Shown piece by piece: positions 37,796-45,148 of a DNA stretch of 64,000 bases. A program made the translations under genes and the position numbers. The number at the start of each line of letters is the position of its first letter. Within the stretch, counting starts at the first letter, position 1. The stretch is from contig NZ_JASJNC010000007.1 of the NCBI RefSeq assembly GCF_030065545.1, forward strand, positions 124,001 to 188,000. The letters are read 5' to 3'. The notes under the pieces are model-generated. The model ran no database searches. It saw only the letters and a list, made by a program, of their open reading frames with translations, and was not told where the DNA came from. This DNA is from Marinicella marina (GTDB lineage: Bacteria; Pseudomonadota; Gammaproteobacteria; Xanthomonadales; Marinicellaceae).

Positions 37796-39575
37796 GCTGG
37801 CTGTATACCACGATTTGATTCCGCCCCCTGTTCTTGGCTTCAAATAGGGCCAAATCAGCATGCGTAAGCAGCACCGGTAAATGGTAGCCTGAACTCAAGG
37901 CACTGCTGAGGCCAAAGCTGGCGGTGATATTGAATTCAGCACCTGATCCAGAACAGTCCATTTGCGCTATGGCTGCACGCATTTTTTCCAACAAAGCGAC
38001 CATCTCAAGCTCGGATATGCCTGGTGAGACCAGACCAAACTCCTCACCACCCAAGCGCGCCAATAAAATATCTTGATCAATCACTTCTTCACAACACAGA
38101 ATCACTTGTCTGAGCACCCAATCACCGACCAAATGCCCATACTGATCGTTGACATTTTTAAACAAATCCAAATCCATGATGGCCACATTCAATGGTTTTT
38201 GCTTGCTTTCACAGGCTTTGAGCATTTCGGCTGTTTTCTCTTCAAACGCTTTGCGGGTGAACACCTGAGTCAAGTGATCAATTTCTGAAACGTGTTTGAA
38301 GTAATCGTGGCGCTTTTTGATTTTGAATGTCCATACGATCAACAACATCAACAAGCTGAAAATAAGTAGCAGCATCAATTGTTGTTTTTTCGCCGTTTCT
38401 GCCGTCAGTTGATTTTCTAGTGACAAGACTTGGTTGCTTTGGTTGAGCTGTTCTATTTCTAGTTGTTTGGCCAGATTATTGTGTTTGATTGACATGTATG
38501 CCATTTGTTTGGCTTTGGAATCGGTGTATATTTCATTCTCCACTTGGCTTTTTTGACTCATGTACTCATAGGCCAATTTGAAGTCATTGCTTTTCAGCGC
38601 AAGCTGATTTAAGACGTGCAATGACTCCACTACCTGCAGGGTATTGCCCGTTTTGTTGCTGCCCTCGATGGCTAACAGGGCATGGCCTTGAGCCAAAGTA
38701 TCATCACCCAAGGCAAAATGAATCCGCGCGAGTAACATTTCTTTCAGACCAATCAGGTTTTTCGATTCGGTGGCATTGATCAGACGTTCTTGATCTTGCA
38801 GCAGTTTTTTTAGGACATTGATGTTGGCAGTATCATTTCGTTCAATCGACTGCTCAAACTCACTTTGGATCCAATTCAAAGTCAATAACATGGCATAGCC
38901 TGTCTGATTGCTGTTTTTACACAACTCAATGGTTTGATGCAGCCTTTCCTGTTCGACAGCTTGTTGGTCTTTGAATGCTGCAGCCAGGTATATCGCGGAG
39001 GCTTTACATAAGTAAATGTCATTCAGCTCGTCATGGATCACCAGCTGCGCGTACTTCTGACTCATTTCATAGATATCCAACAAATAATAGACATTGGCAG
39101 TGACAAAGTTAATTTTTGAGCGGATGACTTTATCGGGGTGATCTTCTACTTGACTGATGATGTAGTCCAAGTGAATCAAAGCTTGATTGTATTCACGGCT
39201 GATGGCGGACATGTTGGCCAAGGTGGCTTTGGTTCTGATTTTAACTTCAGTATCACTCAGTTCTTCGAAGAACCTTTCGTATTCGTTTTGAGCCGTGTTG
39301 TAATCACCAGCGACAATCCACTGGTAAAGTTCAAAGTATTCAATGAATTCCTTTTGCGCTGGAGTGGCTTGTGGACTAAGGATTTTGAGTTTATCTAAGT
39401 GCTCTTGAAAAGCTTCAGGATCGGATATTTTCAAATCATCCGCTGCCAACAGCGTGTTTTGAATTTCCAGTTGGGTGGGGCTGAGTGGTGCGTTAGATTG
39501 AGCAGCACTGAGGGCAGCATAAAAAATGATGCACGTGGTAAATAGAATGAATTTAATTGGTTGTTTATTTGACAT
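37758..39575 (-). CDS. Exported TPR-transmembrane-GGDEF diguanylate cyclase 2
   Basis: A 605-residue protein. The signal peptide (about 1-25) leads to a periplasmic helical TPR-like sensor region to about residue 360, one transmembrane helix (about 396-416, MLLLIFSLLMLLIVWTF), and a cytoplasmic GGDEF domain. The active-site motif is GGEEF near residue 506, so it should make c-di-GMP, and no RxxD inhibition site is clear. It is a paralogue of the protein at 40907-42673. It lies 157 bases after a borosin-like precursor gene. Periplasmic ligand is unknown. Its stop lies inside the convergent aminotransferase gene. Confidence 0.9.
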   Translation of the reverse strand: MSNKQPIKFILFTTCIIFYAALSAAQSNAPLSPTQLEIQNTLLAADDLKISDPEAFQEHLDKLKILSPQATPAQKEFIEYFELYQWIVAGDYNTAQNEYERFFEELSDTEVKIRTKATLANMSAISREYNQALIHLDYIISQVEDHPDKVIRSKINFVTANVYYLLDIYEMSQKYAQLVIHDELNDIYLCKASAIYLAAAFKDQQAVEQERLHQTIELCKNSNQTGYAMLLTLNWIQSEFEQSIERNDTANINVLKKLLQDQERLINATESKNLIGLKEMLLARIHFALGDDTLAQGHALLAIEGSNKTGNTLQVVESLHVLNQLALKSNDFKLAYEYMSQKSQVENEIYTDSKAKQMAYMSIKHNNLAKQLEIEQLNQSNQVLSLENQLTAETAKKQQLMLLLIFSLLMLLIVWTFKIKKRHDYFKHVSEIDHLTQVFTRKAFEEKTAEMLKACESKQKPLNVAIMDLDLFKNVNDQYGHLVGDWVLRQVILCCEEVIDQDILLARLGGEEFGLVSPGISELEMVALLEKMRAAIAQMDCSGSGAEFNITASFGLSSALSSGYHLPVLLTHADLALFEAKNRGRNQIVVYSQLKKLEVASSAVG

Positions 39576-39658
39576 CTATCTCATGAGTACTTGGCCACTG
39601 TTCTCTGGTGACTTTAACCAACAAATTCACAAGGCATGTCTCTACCAATAACAACTAA

Positions 39659-39710
39659 CACCCTGTGAAAGCCTGTCTTTCTCATCCGAAACACATTGCC
39701 CCACAGGGTG
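39659..39710 (-). repeat. 9-bp inverted repeat between precursor B and cyclase 2
   Basis: CACCCTGTG (39659-39667) and its exact complement CACAGGGTG (39702-39710) flank a 34-base loop. It is in the leader between the precursor B stop and the cyclase 2 start. No T-run follows it, so it is not a simple terminator. It could be a structured leader or a processing site. Confidence 0.45.
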
Positions 39711-39732
39711 CTGATGAATTGACTGAAGTGGT

Positions 39733-39909
39733 TTAGTCTTGGTCGTCTTCTGGCTCAACCAAACAATACAACTCAACGCTGTGGCTGAAAGTTTCTTCAA
39801 TCAGGTCTGAATTCAAATGGTTGGCTTCTAACATCGCTGCTGCCGATTGGTGCTGTTTCAATGACGTGCTTTGACCGATTTGTTCCAAGGTTTTAACTAG
39901 TTTTTTCAT
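39733..39909 (-). CDS. Borosin-like precursor peptide B
   Basis: A 58-codon gene read directly from the sequence. It starts MKKLVKTLEQIGQ and ends VELYCLVEPEDDQD. GAGGA lies 6-7 bases before the ATG. It aligns without gaps to precursor A (42721-42903): 20 of 58 residues match, including Gly12, Gln13, Met26, Cys49, Leu50 and Pro53. The N-terminal part is helical with a GQ motif, as in the borosin-binding domain of SonA. The C-terminal LYCLVEP is the likely core that the methyltransferase at 40046 would N-methylate, followed by an acidic tail. Function is inference; the coding status is well supported by the paralogue and position. Confidence 0.75.
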   Translation of the reverse strand: MKKLVKTLEQIGQSTSLKQHQSAAAMLEANHLNSDLIEETFSHSVELYCLVEPEDDQD

Positions 39910-39932
39910 TTATGTTCCTCACATGTTGTTGT

Positions 39933-39975
39933 TATTATCACAAGATAATATCACGAGACCAACGTGATTTGCCAA
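39933..39975 (-). promoter_or_regulatory. Candidate promoter and operators of precursor B
   Basis: On the minus strand, TTGGCA (39970-39975) and TATTAT (39945-39950) are spaced 19 bases apart. An inverted repeat ATCACG-N7-CGTGAT (39950-39968) sits in the spacer and another, TATTATC-N4-GATAATA (39933-39950), overlaps the -10. The spacer is long and the repeats are short, so this is a suggestion only. It would give precursor B its own regulated transcript. Confidence 0.3.
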
Positions 39976-40045
39976 CACTAATTACCACCACCCATTCGAG
40001 CCCTTTCTGGGAGACAATTAAATCCTTAAATAAATCTCAAACTGA

Positions 40046-40846
40046 TTAATCAGTTATGTGATCATTTGCCTGACTTAAACTGTTGGCCATATCTATCATG
40101 GCTTGATTGGTTTGCTTCGCAATGGCCGGTGGCACCACCAAAGTCGATTTCAATGACACTTCTTGGTGGGCCAGATCTTGCAATGATACGGTTTTAATCA
40201 TGGCCTGCTCTATCGGTAACACTGGACACTCGTATAAGGTCACCTGATGGTTTTTGGGGTACGTTTTAAGCAACAAATCCACCAATAACTGCCTTTGCTC
40301 TGGCGTGGTCTCAAAGGTTTTCATCGCTTTATCACCGGCCATCGCTATTTGCCACAGAATCAAGTAAGCACTGGGATCAAAAGGTCGGTGATTGAACAAA
40401 AACTGACTGGCTTCAAAATGGGCACAGCCATGCTGACCCGGATCGATACCTAAATCGGCATACAAACAAGCCTCTGCTGAAACACCCGGTTCCATGTGAG
40501 CCTGATAGCCCTCATCACGACACATTCTGATGGTTTCATGCGGCGGCCAAGCGAACACTCCTGGGTGACCATAATAAGCACCACACACCGATTTACCGGC
40601 CCTCACCTGCGCCATGATGGCAGCCACCATGTTGCGGTAAGTCACCATCCGTGATTGTCCTTCTTGGTAGTATGGCTGCAGACTGATGACATGATCATTC
40701 ATGGTTTTGACCCATTCTTCCACCAATTGGTTCGAAGCCGAGACAAACACCACATCAGCCTGTTCAATAAAGTTTCGAGAAATGGGCGTGATGTGCGCAC
40801 CCAAAGTCATGCCCAGTCCAACGTTGACCAGTTTACCTTTTTTCAT
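40046..40846 (-). CDS. Borosin-type peptide backbone alpha-N-methyltransferase
   Basis: A 266-residue SAM-dependent tetrapyrrole-methylase-fold protein. It matches the methyltransferase domain of OphMA and the split enzyme SonM rather than cobalamin or rRNA (RsmI) methylases. YYQEGQSRMVTY (59-70) matches the OphMA segment with the catalytic Tyr66, Arg72 and Tyr76 (here Tyr60, Arg66, Tyr70); the equivalent of OphMA Tyr63 is Gln57. YYGHPGVF (91-98), GVSAEACLYADLGIDPG (121-137) and FEASQFL-RPFDPSAYLILWQ follow. OphMA and SonM N-methylate the peptide backbone of a substrate; here two small genes nearby provide likely substrates. The protein has no fused C-terminal substrate, so it is a split-type enzyme. 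It sits 60 bases after cyclase 1 and 136 bases before precursor B. Confidence 0.85.
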   Translation of the reverse strand: MKKGKLVNVGLGMTLGAHITPISRNFIEQADVVFVSASNQLVEEWVKTMNDHVISLQPYYQEGQSRMVTYRNMVAAIMAQVRAGKSVCGAYYGHPGVFAWPPHETIRMCRDEGYQAHMEPGVSAEACLYADLGIDPGQHGCAHFEASQFLFNHRPFDPSAYLILWQIAMAGDKAMKTFETTPEQRQLLVDLLLKTYPKNHQVTLYECPVLPIEQAMIKTVSLQDLAHQEVSLKSTLVVPPAIAKQTNQAMIDMANSLSQANDHITD

Positions 40847-40906
40847 TGTTTAAAATCCTCAATCAAGACCTTGATCGGTCTCAGTGGTATTAATTGAATG
40901 TTAATT

Positions 40907-42673
40907 TCAGTGCTCGTTATGTGCCAGCACAATTTGATTTCGACCTTGCTTCTTAGCCTCAAACAAAGCCACATCGGCATGCGTTAACAACAAGGGCAGC
41001 GCATAACCTGAAATGTCGCTGGAAGTGTAACCAAAGCTGGCCGTTACTGCCAAATCAGCCGCCGAGTCTGAACAATCTAATTGCTCAATGGATTGTCGCA
41101 TATGTTCTAATTTGGCGTGCATGTCTTCTTGTGTGATATCCGTCATCACCACACAAAACTCCTCGCCACCCAAGCGCGCAATGATCATATTTTCTTCAAT
41201 CAGCTCTTTCACCGCGTAGACCACATTTTTCAGCACCCAATCACCCACCAAATGACCATGGGTGTCGTTCACGACTTTAAAATGATCCAAATCCATGATG
41301 GCCAATTGAACCGTTTTCTTTTGCTCACGTGACTCATCCAAAATAACTGACATCTGCTCTTCAAAGGCCTTACGGGTCAGCACTTTAGTCAAATGATCTA
41401 TCTCAGAAACTGCGCGGAAATAATCATGCTTCTTCTTGATCCTCATAAGCAACAGAATCACAAAAGACAAAATGATCAATATCAACAGAATAATCAAGCG
41501 CTGGTTATTCGCTTCCTGTTTGGCCAATTGTTTTTCCAGCTCCAATACTTCTTTTTGCTGATTCAACTGCTCGATTTCAAAAACTTTAGATAAATTAGAA
41601 TGTTTAATGGTCATGAACGCCATTTGTTTGGCCTGGGCTTGATCGTACATACCCAATTCAGCCTCGTTTCTGCGTTCCAAATAATGATATGAATTGACAA
41701 AATCCCCCATCTCTCTATGAACTGTTTCTAAGACTTTTAATGCCATGACCAAATACTCTGTTTGATCGGCATCACGATTCATATCTAAAGTCTTTTCAGC
41801 CATAACTTTTGCTTTATTCTGGTCGCCTTGCAATAAGGCGAATTTAGCCTCGATTGCATTAAACGCAGTTTTGTTATTGATATAGATTGAATTTTGAACC
41901 AGGGGTTTTAATTGTTCTATCAAAGCACTAACAACAGTCAACTCTTGTACATCTATTCCTGCCTGACTCAAGGAACGCTTTAAAGTATCTAATAAGATTG
42001 ACTCAGCAATTAGATTGTGACCATTTTTTGAACACTCATCAGCAATATCCTTGATTTCAACCATTGAGGTTTTTGAAGAGTCACTGTCAAGATGATGAAG
42101 GTTCTTGCTGTAATGTAGCCGACATAAATTTTCATCGGTTGGAGATAAGGAATAGAGTAGCTTACTGTATTCAATACTCAACTCCTTCTGATCCAATAAA
42201 TTATAAACCATAGAAGCAGCGGTATATGCTATGACTTTCGAGGCAATATCTGCTGTTTGTTCAACCTTATTGATCACCGCATCAATAAAGAAGGAAGCAT
42301 TTTCATAATCACCGACTAATGCACTCAAATTGGCAACCAACGCTTCAATTCTAATTCTGGCACGCAAATCATCACATGAGGGAATGATTTCCTTCATCTG
42401 ATTTATAGCCTCTTGAGTTAAACCTTCGAAAGCAACTTTGTACGCCTTTAAAAAACGGAAATGACAATACTGATAGGATGACATGCTACCTTGCGTTTGC
42501 TCAAGTTCAGACAATCCATCCAAAAACAGTTCATAATCACTCAGACGTTTGGATTCCAGTTCCAATAACTTATCAGTGATGAACACTGGCTCAGCCAGAT
42601 CAGATGTGATTTGTGCATTTGCCACCCATACTGTCAAAAGCAGTATGAATGGCACTTTATTAAGCAATTTCAA
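40907..42673 (-). CDS. Exported TPR-transmembrane-GGDEF diguanylate cyclase 1
   Basis: A 588-residue paralogue of cyclase 2. A signal peptide (about 1-20), a helical TPR-like periplasmic region, a transmembrane helix near 390-410 and a GGDEF domain with GGEEF at about 500. The start is TTG (42673): an in-frame stop (TAG) lies 2 codons before it, so no upstream ATG is possible, and another TTG two codons in is better spaced from AGG. It lies 47 bases after precursor A, so the two are likely co-transcribed, and 60 bases before the methyltransferase. Confidence 0.88.
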   Translation of the reverse strand: MKLLNKVPFILLLTVWVANAQITSDLAEPVFITDKLLELESKRLSDYELFLDGLSELEQTQGSMSSYQYCHFRFLKAYKVAFEGLTQEAINQMKEIIPSCDDLRARIRIEALVANLSALVGDYENASFFIDAVINKVEQTADIASKVIAYTAASMVYNLLDQKELSIEYSKLLYSLSPTDENLCRLHYSKNLHHLDSDSSKTSMVEIKDIADECSKNGHNLIAESILLDTLKRSLSQAGIDVQELTVVSALIEQLKPLVQNSIYINNKTAFNAIEAKFALLQGDQNKAKVMAEKTLDMNRDADQTEYLVMALKVLETVHREMGDFVNSYHYLERRNEAELGMYDQAQAKQMAFMTIKHSNLSKVFEIEQLNQQKEVLELEKQLAKQEANNQRLIILLILIILSFVILLLMRIKKKHDYFRAVSEIDHLTKVLTRKAFEEQMSVILDESREQKKTVQLAIMDLDHFKVVNDTHGHLVGDWVLKNVVYAVKELIEENMIIARLGGEEFCVVMTDITQEDMHAKLEHMRQSIEQLDCSDSAADLAVTASFGYTSSDISGYALPLLLTHADVALFEAKKQGRNQIVLAHNEH

Positions 42674-42720
42674 AACCTACCATGATAATTAAACATATTT
42701 TTCAACAAGGCTTTAAATCA

Positions 42721-42903
42721 TTACTCATCGTCATCATCATCGTCCGGTAATATCAAACAAATTAAATCTTGGCTCTGTGACTTGATCTTTTGAAAAACCG
42801 TGTCTTTCATGCCTAATGAATTAACCATGTGCTCAGTCGAATCATACTGACGTATAGATTGTGTTTGTCCTAACTTTTCTAGGATACGAACGTCTAACTT
42901 CAT
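42721..42903 (-). CDS. Borosin-like precursor peptide A
   Basis: A 60-codon gene starting MKLDVRILEKLGQ and ending DLICLILP followed by an acidic DDDDDDE tail. AGGAG lies 5 bases before this ATG; an in-frame GTG at 42909 overlaps the ribosome-binding site and is not used. Cys49, Leu50 and Pro53 occupy the same positions as in precursor B. The N-terminal LGQ-containing helix resembles SonA and the C-terminal hydrophobic stretch is the probable core. It leads the transcript with cyclase 1 and the methyltransferase. Confidence 0.8.
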   Translation of the reverse strand: MKLDVRILEKLGQTQSIRQYDSTEHMVNSLGMKDTVFQKIKSQSQDLICLILPDDDDDDE

Positions 42904-42935
42904 ACTCACTCCTCTTTGATGATATTATTTTTAAA

Positions 42936-42967
42936 GGTGTAAACTACTTACACCGCATAAAATCATA
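42936..42967 (-). promoter_or_regulatory. Candidate promoter/operator of precursor A
   Basis: The inverted repeat GGTGTAA-N5-TTACACC (42936-42954) lies about 33 bases before the precursor A start. TATGAT (42962-42967, minus strand) upstream of it could be a -10 box. If so, the repeat covers the start of transcription, as an operator often does. A matching -35 box is not clear. Confidence 0.4.
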
Positions 42968-43087
42968 GCATGTTTTATTATCAGCTTTGAATGTTTTTAA
43001 TAATCAATTAGATACAGCCATTTGAGTAATGAAAAACTGTATTTATTTCATTGACTACATTCGTTGATAATAATCAGTAAACCTTCA

Positions 43088-43606
43088 TTATTTCAATTCC
43101 CAATACCTGAAGCAATTATCTCGGCCTGCCTTTGATGTCAATGAAGCTTTGAAGCCTAAATTTTCATAGCAATTATTTGCTGTTACGTTTTTAACAGCAG
43201 TAATTGCTGTAAATTTTTTGACTGGAAATTCGGTTCGGGCATCTGCCATCAATGCGTGATGAGCTTTTTTAAAAATACCTTTACCCTGGAACTCGGGTAA
43301 AACCATGATACCTAATTTAACAATCTGCGTAGATGCATTCCAATGTAGACTGAAAATCCCCAGATCATTCAATTTCTTGTTAGCATCACACCAACCACTA
43401 CCTGATAAATAACCTTTTAAAACGAAGTATTTGGCAAAACCTCGAGACACTTCCTTTAACATAGTAATAATTAGCTGATGAACCTCTTGATCATTTTTAA
43501 CGTTGCCTATGTGTTTCATGACAGTTGCATCTTGGTATAAACGTTTAATTAAATTGATGTCAGTTGCCAATAATTGCCTATATCTCAGTTCTGTATCAAA
43601 AATCAT
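43088..43606 (-). CDS. GNAT acetyltransferase
   Basis: A 172-residue GNAT of the RimJ/RimL type. The acetyl-CoA loop is seen in VLPEFQGKGIFKKAHHAL, and ENLGFKASL is near the end. The DNA is more AT-rich than its neighbours. It lies 185 bases upstream of precursor A on the same strand, so it may or may not belong to the borosin-like locus. Substrate unknown: protein N-terminus, aminoglycoside and small amines are all possible. Confidence 0.8.
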   Translation of the reverse strand: MIFDTELRYRQLLATDINLIKRLYQDATVMKHIGNVKNDQEVHQLIITMLKEVSRGFAKYFVLKGYLSGSGWCDANKKLNDLGIFSLHWNASTQIVKLGIMVLPEFQGKGIFKKAHHALMADARTEFPVKKFTAITAVKNVTANNCYENLGFKASLTSKAGRDNCFRYWELK

Positions 43607-43696
43607 GACTCAATAAATATTAACTAATACTAAAAAAACTTCATACACAATACACATCATATTTCATATCATAATACATTTTTAGACCTAAGCACG

Positions 43697-44503
43697 ATGA
43701 TCAATTTCATAACAGTTTTAACGCTAGTTGCACTATTTTTTCTTATCATGTTTTATTGGATCAGAAATAGAAGACTCAAAAAGCGTCAAAAAATATACAA
43801 GTTACCCACACCTGGACCTTGGGTTGATTACATCAAAAACAACGTAGCCATCTATCATTTCCTACCCCAACCTTTACAACAAGAGTTGCTGGGACATGTG
43901 AATGTTTTTCTGGCAGAAAAATATTTTTCAGGCCACGCCGGGCTTGAAGTCACTGATGAGATGCGCGTGACCATAGCGGCACAAGCTTGTTTGTTGTTGC
44001 TTAATCGCAAAACCAATTACTACCCACACCTGAAAACCATCATGATCTACCCAGCTGGTTTTAAAAACCCCAATCACCACGACAAACCAGGTCACCACCT
44101 GGGTGAATCATGGGTGCGGGGACCAGTTATATTGTCTTGGAATGATTCAATCCATGGTGCCAGGAATGCCAAAGACGGCACCAATGTGGTGATTCACGAA
44201 TTTGCACACCAACTCGATCAGGCAGATGGTGCTGGCGATGGCAGGCCTTGGTTTGACAGTGCCCACATCAAAACCTGGGGCAAAGTCATGAGCAAAGAGT
44301 TCAAAAGCCTGATCATCAAAGCCAAACTTAATAAGCGCTCTTTTTTGGATCATTACGGTGCCACCAATCCGGCTGAATTCTTCGCCGTTTCATCCGAACA
44401 CTTTTTTGAACAGCCGAAAACTTTCAAACGCAAACACCCTGAACTGTATCAAATACTTTCCGGCTATTACCGCCTGGACCCATCAAGCTGGTTGATAAAA
44501 TAA
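43697..44503 (+). CDS. MtfA-like zinc peptidase (M90)
   Basis: A 268-residue M90-family protein. One transmembrane helix near the N-terminus (about 4-22) precedes the peptidase core with VIHEFAHQLDQADGA (zinc-binding HEFAH). E. coli MtfA is 265 residues; it binds the Mlc (DgsA) repressor and has aminopeptidase activity. No Mlc gene is in the window, so the regulatory role is uncertain. It is divergent from the GNAT gene. Confidence 0.9.
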   Translation: MINFITVLTLVALFFLIMFYWIRNRRLKKRQKIYKLPTPGPWVDYIKNNVAIYHFLPQPLQQELLGHVNVFLAEKYFSGHAGLEVTDEMRVTIAAQACLLLLNRKTNYYPHLKTIMIYPAGFKNPNHHDKPGHHLGESWVRGPVILSWNDSIHGARNAKDGTNVVIHEFAHQLDQADGAGDGRPWFDSAHIKTWGKVMSKEFKSLIIKAKLNKRSFLDHYGATNPAEFFAVSSEHFFEQPKTFKRKHPELYQILSGYYRLDPSSWLIK

Positions 44504-44579
44504 TTAATTTAAATGTGAACAAATGTAACTTTATTCAGTCTGATGCGTTAATAGGATTAAATAAACTTGTAGAAATATC

Positions 44580-45131
44580 ATGGCTTCACAAAACAACATA
44601 TCAGCAATATTCAAGGTGGTTTTACTGACCACAGCCTTATTTGGTGGCTTGGTAGCCCAAAGCTACGCCACCAATTTAATCACTGAAACATTTCTGAAAA
44701 TGAATGTAGAAGTCAGCACCGGCGACACCACCAAAGAACTGGCCAGTGTGCGGGTTAAAGACCAAGATTCCTCCAGCTTTGAGTTTGGCAATCACCAGAT
44801 TGATGTCAAAACCACTTTTGTTAACTTTTCTGAAGACAATGCAGCATTGGAAAAGCAAATTCTGGCAGAAATTAAAGTGCTTGAACTGGATGAAGCCGGT
44901 GAGTTTGAATTGAAATACTCGCCTTCCATGTTGATCCTTCAAAACAAATGGGCCGAGTTGGAAATTGGCTCAGGTGAAGACGACGAGAATCAATTCAAAC
45001 TAAAACTCAAATACGAAGACCTGATCAAAGAAGTTCAAGACAAAGCCGCTTACCTGCAATCCTTACACCACAAAACATTGTGGTTAAAAGGCTCTGATGT
45101 AGCGAATGATTCAACCTTCAAAGCCTGTTAA
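44580..45131 (+). CDS. Exported protein of unknown function
   Basis: A 183-residue protein with an N-terminal hydrophobic signal (about 10-30, FKVVLLTTALFGGLVAQSYA). The mature part is beta-like and acidic with no domain I recognise. It ends in a Cys after DSTFKA. No operon partner is obvious. Function unknown. Confidence 0.55.
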   Translation: MASQNNISAIFKVVLLTTALFGGLVAQSYATNLITETFLKMNVEVSTGDTTKELASVRVKDQDSSSFEFGNHQIDVKTTFVNFSEDNAALEKQILAEIKVLELDEAGEFELKYSPSMLILQNKWAELEIGSGEDDENQFKLKLKYEDLIKEVQDKAAYLQSLHHKTLWLKGSDVANDSTFKAC

Positions 45132-45148
45132 TCAATCTTATTAGACCA

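Noticed and set aside
40046-40846. Ordinary cobalamin/uroporphyrinogen methylase or RsmI
   Set aside because: YYQEGQSRMVTY, GVSAEACLYADLGIDPG and the missing cobalamin or rRNA neighbourhood fit OphMA/SonM better, and precursors are adjacent.
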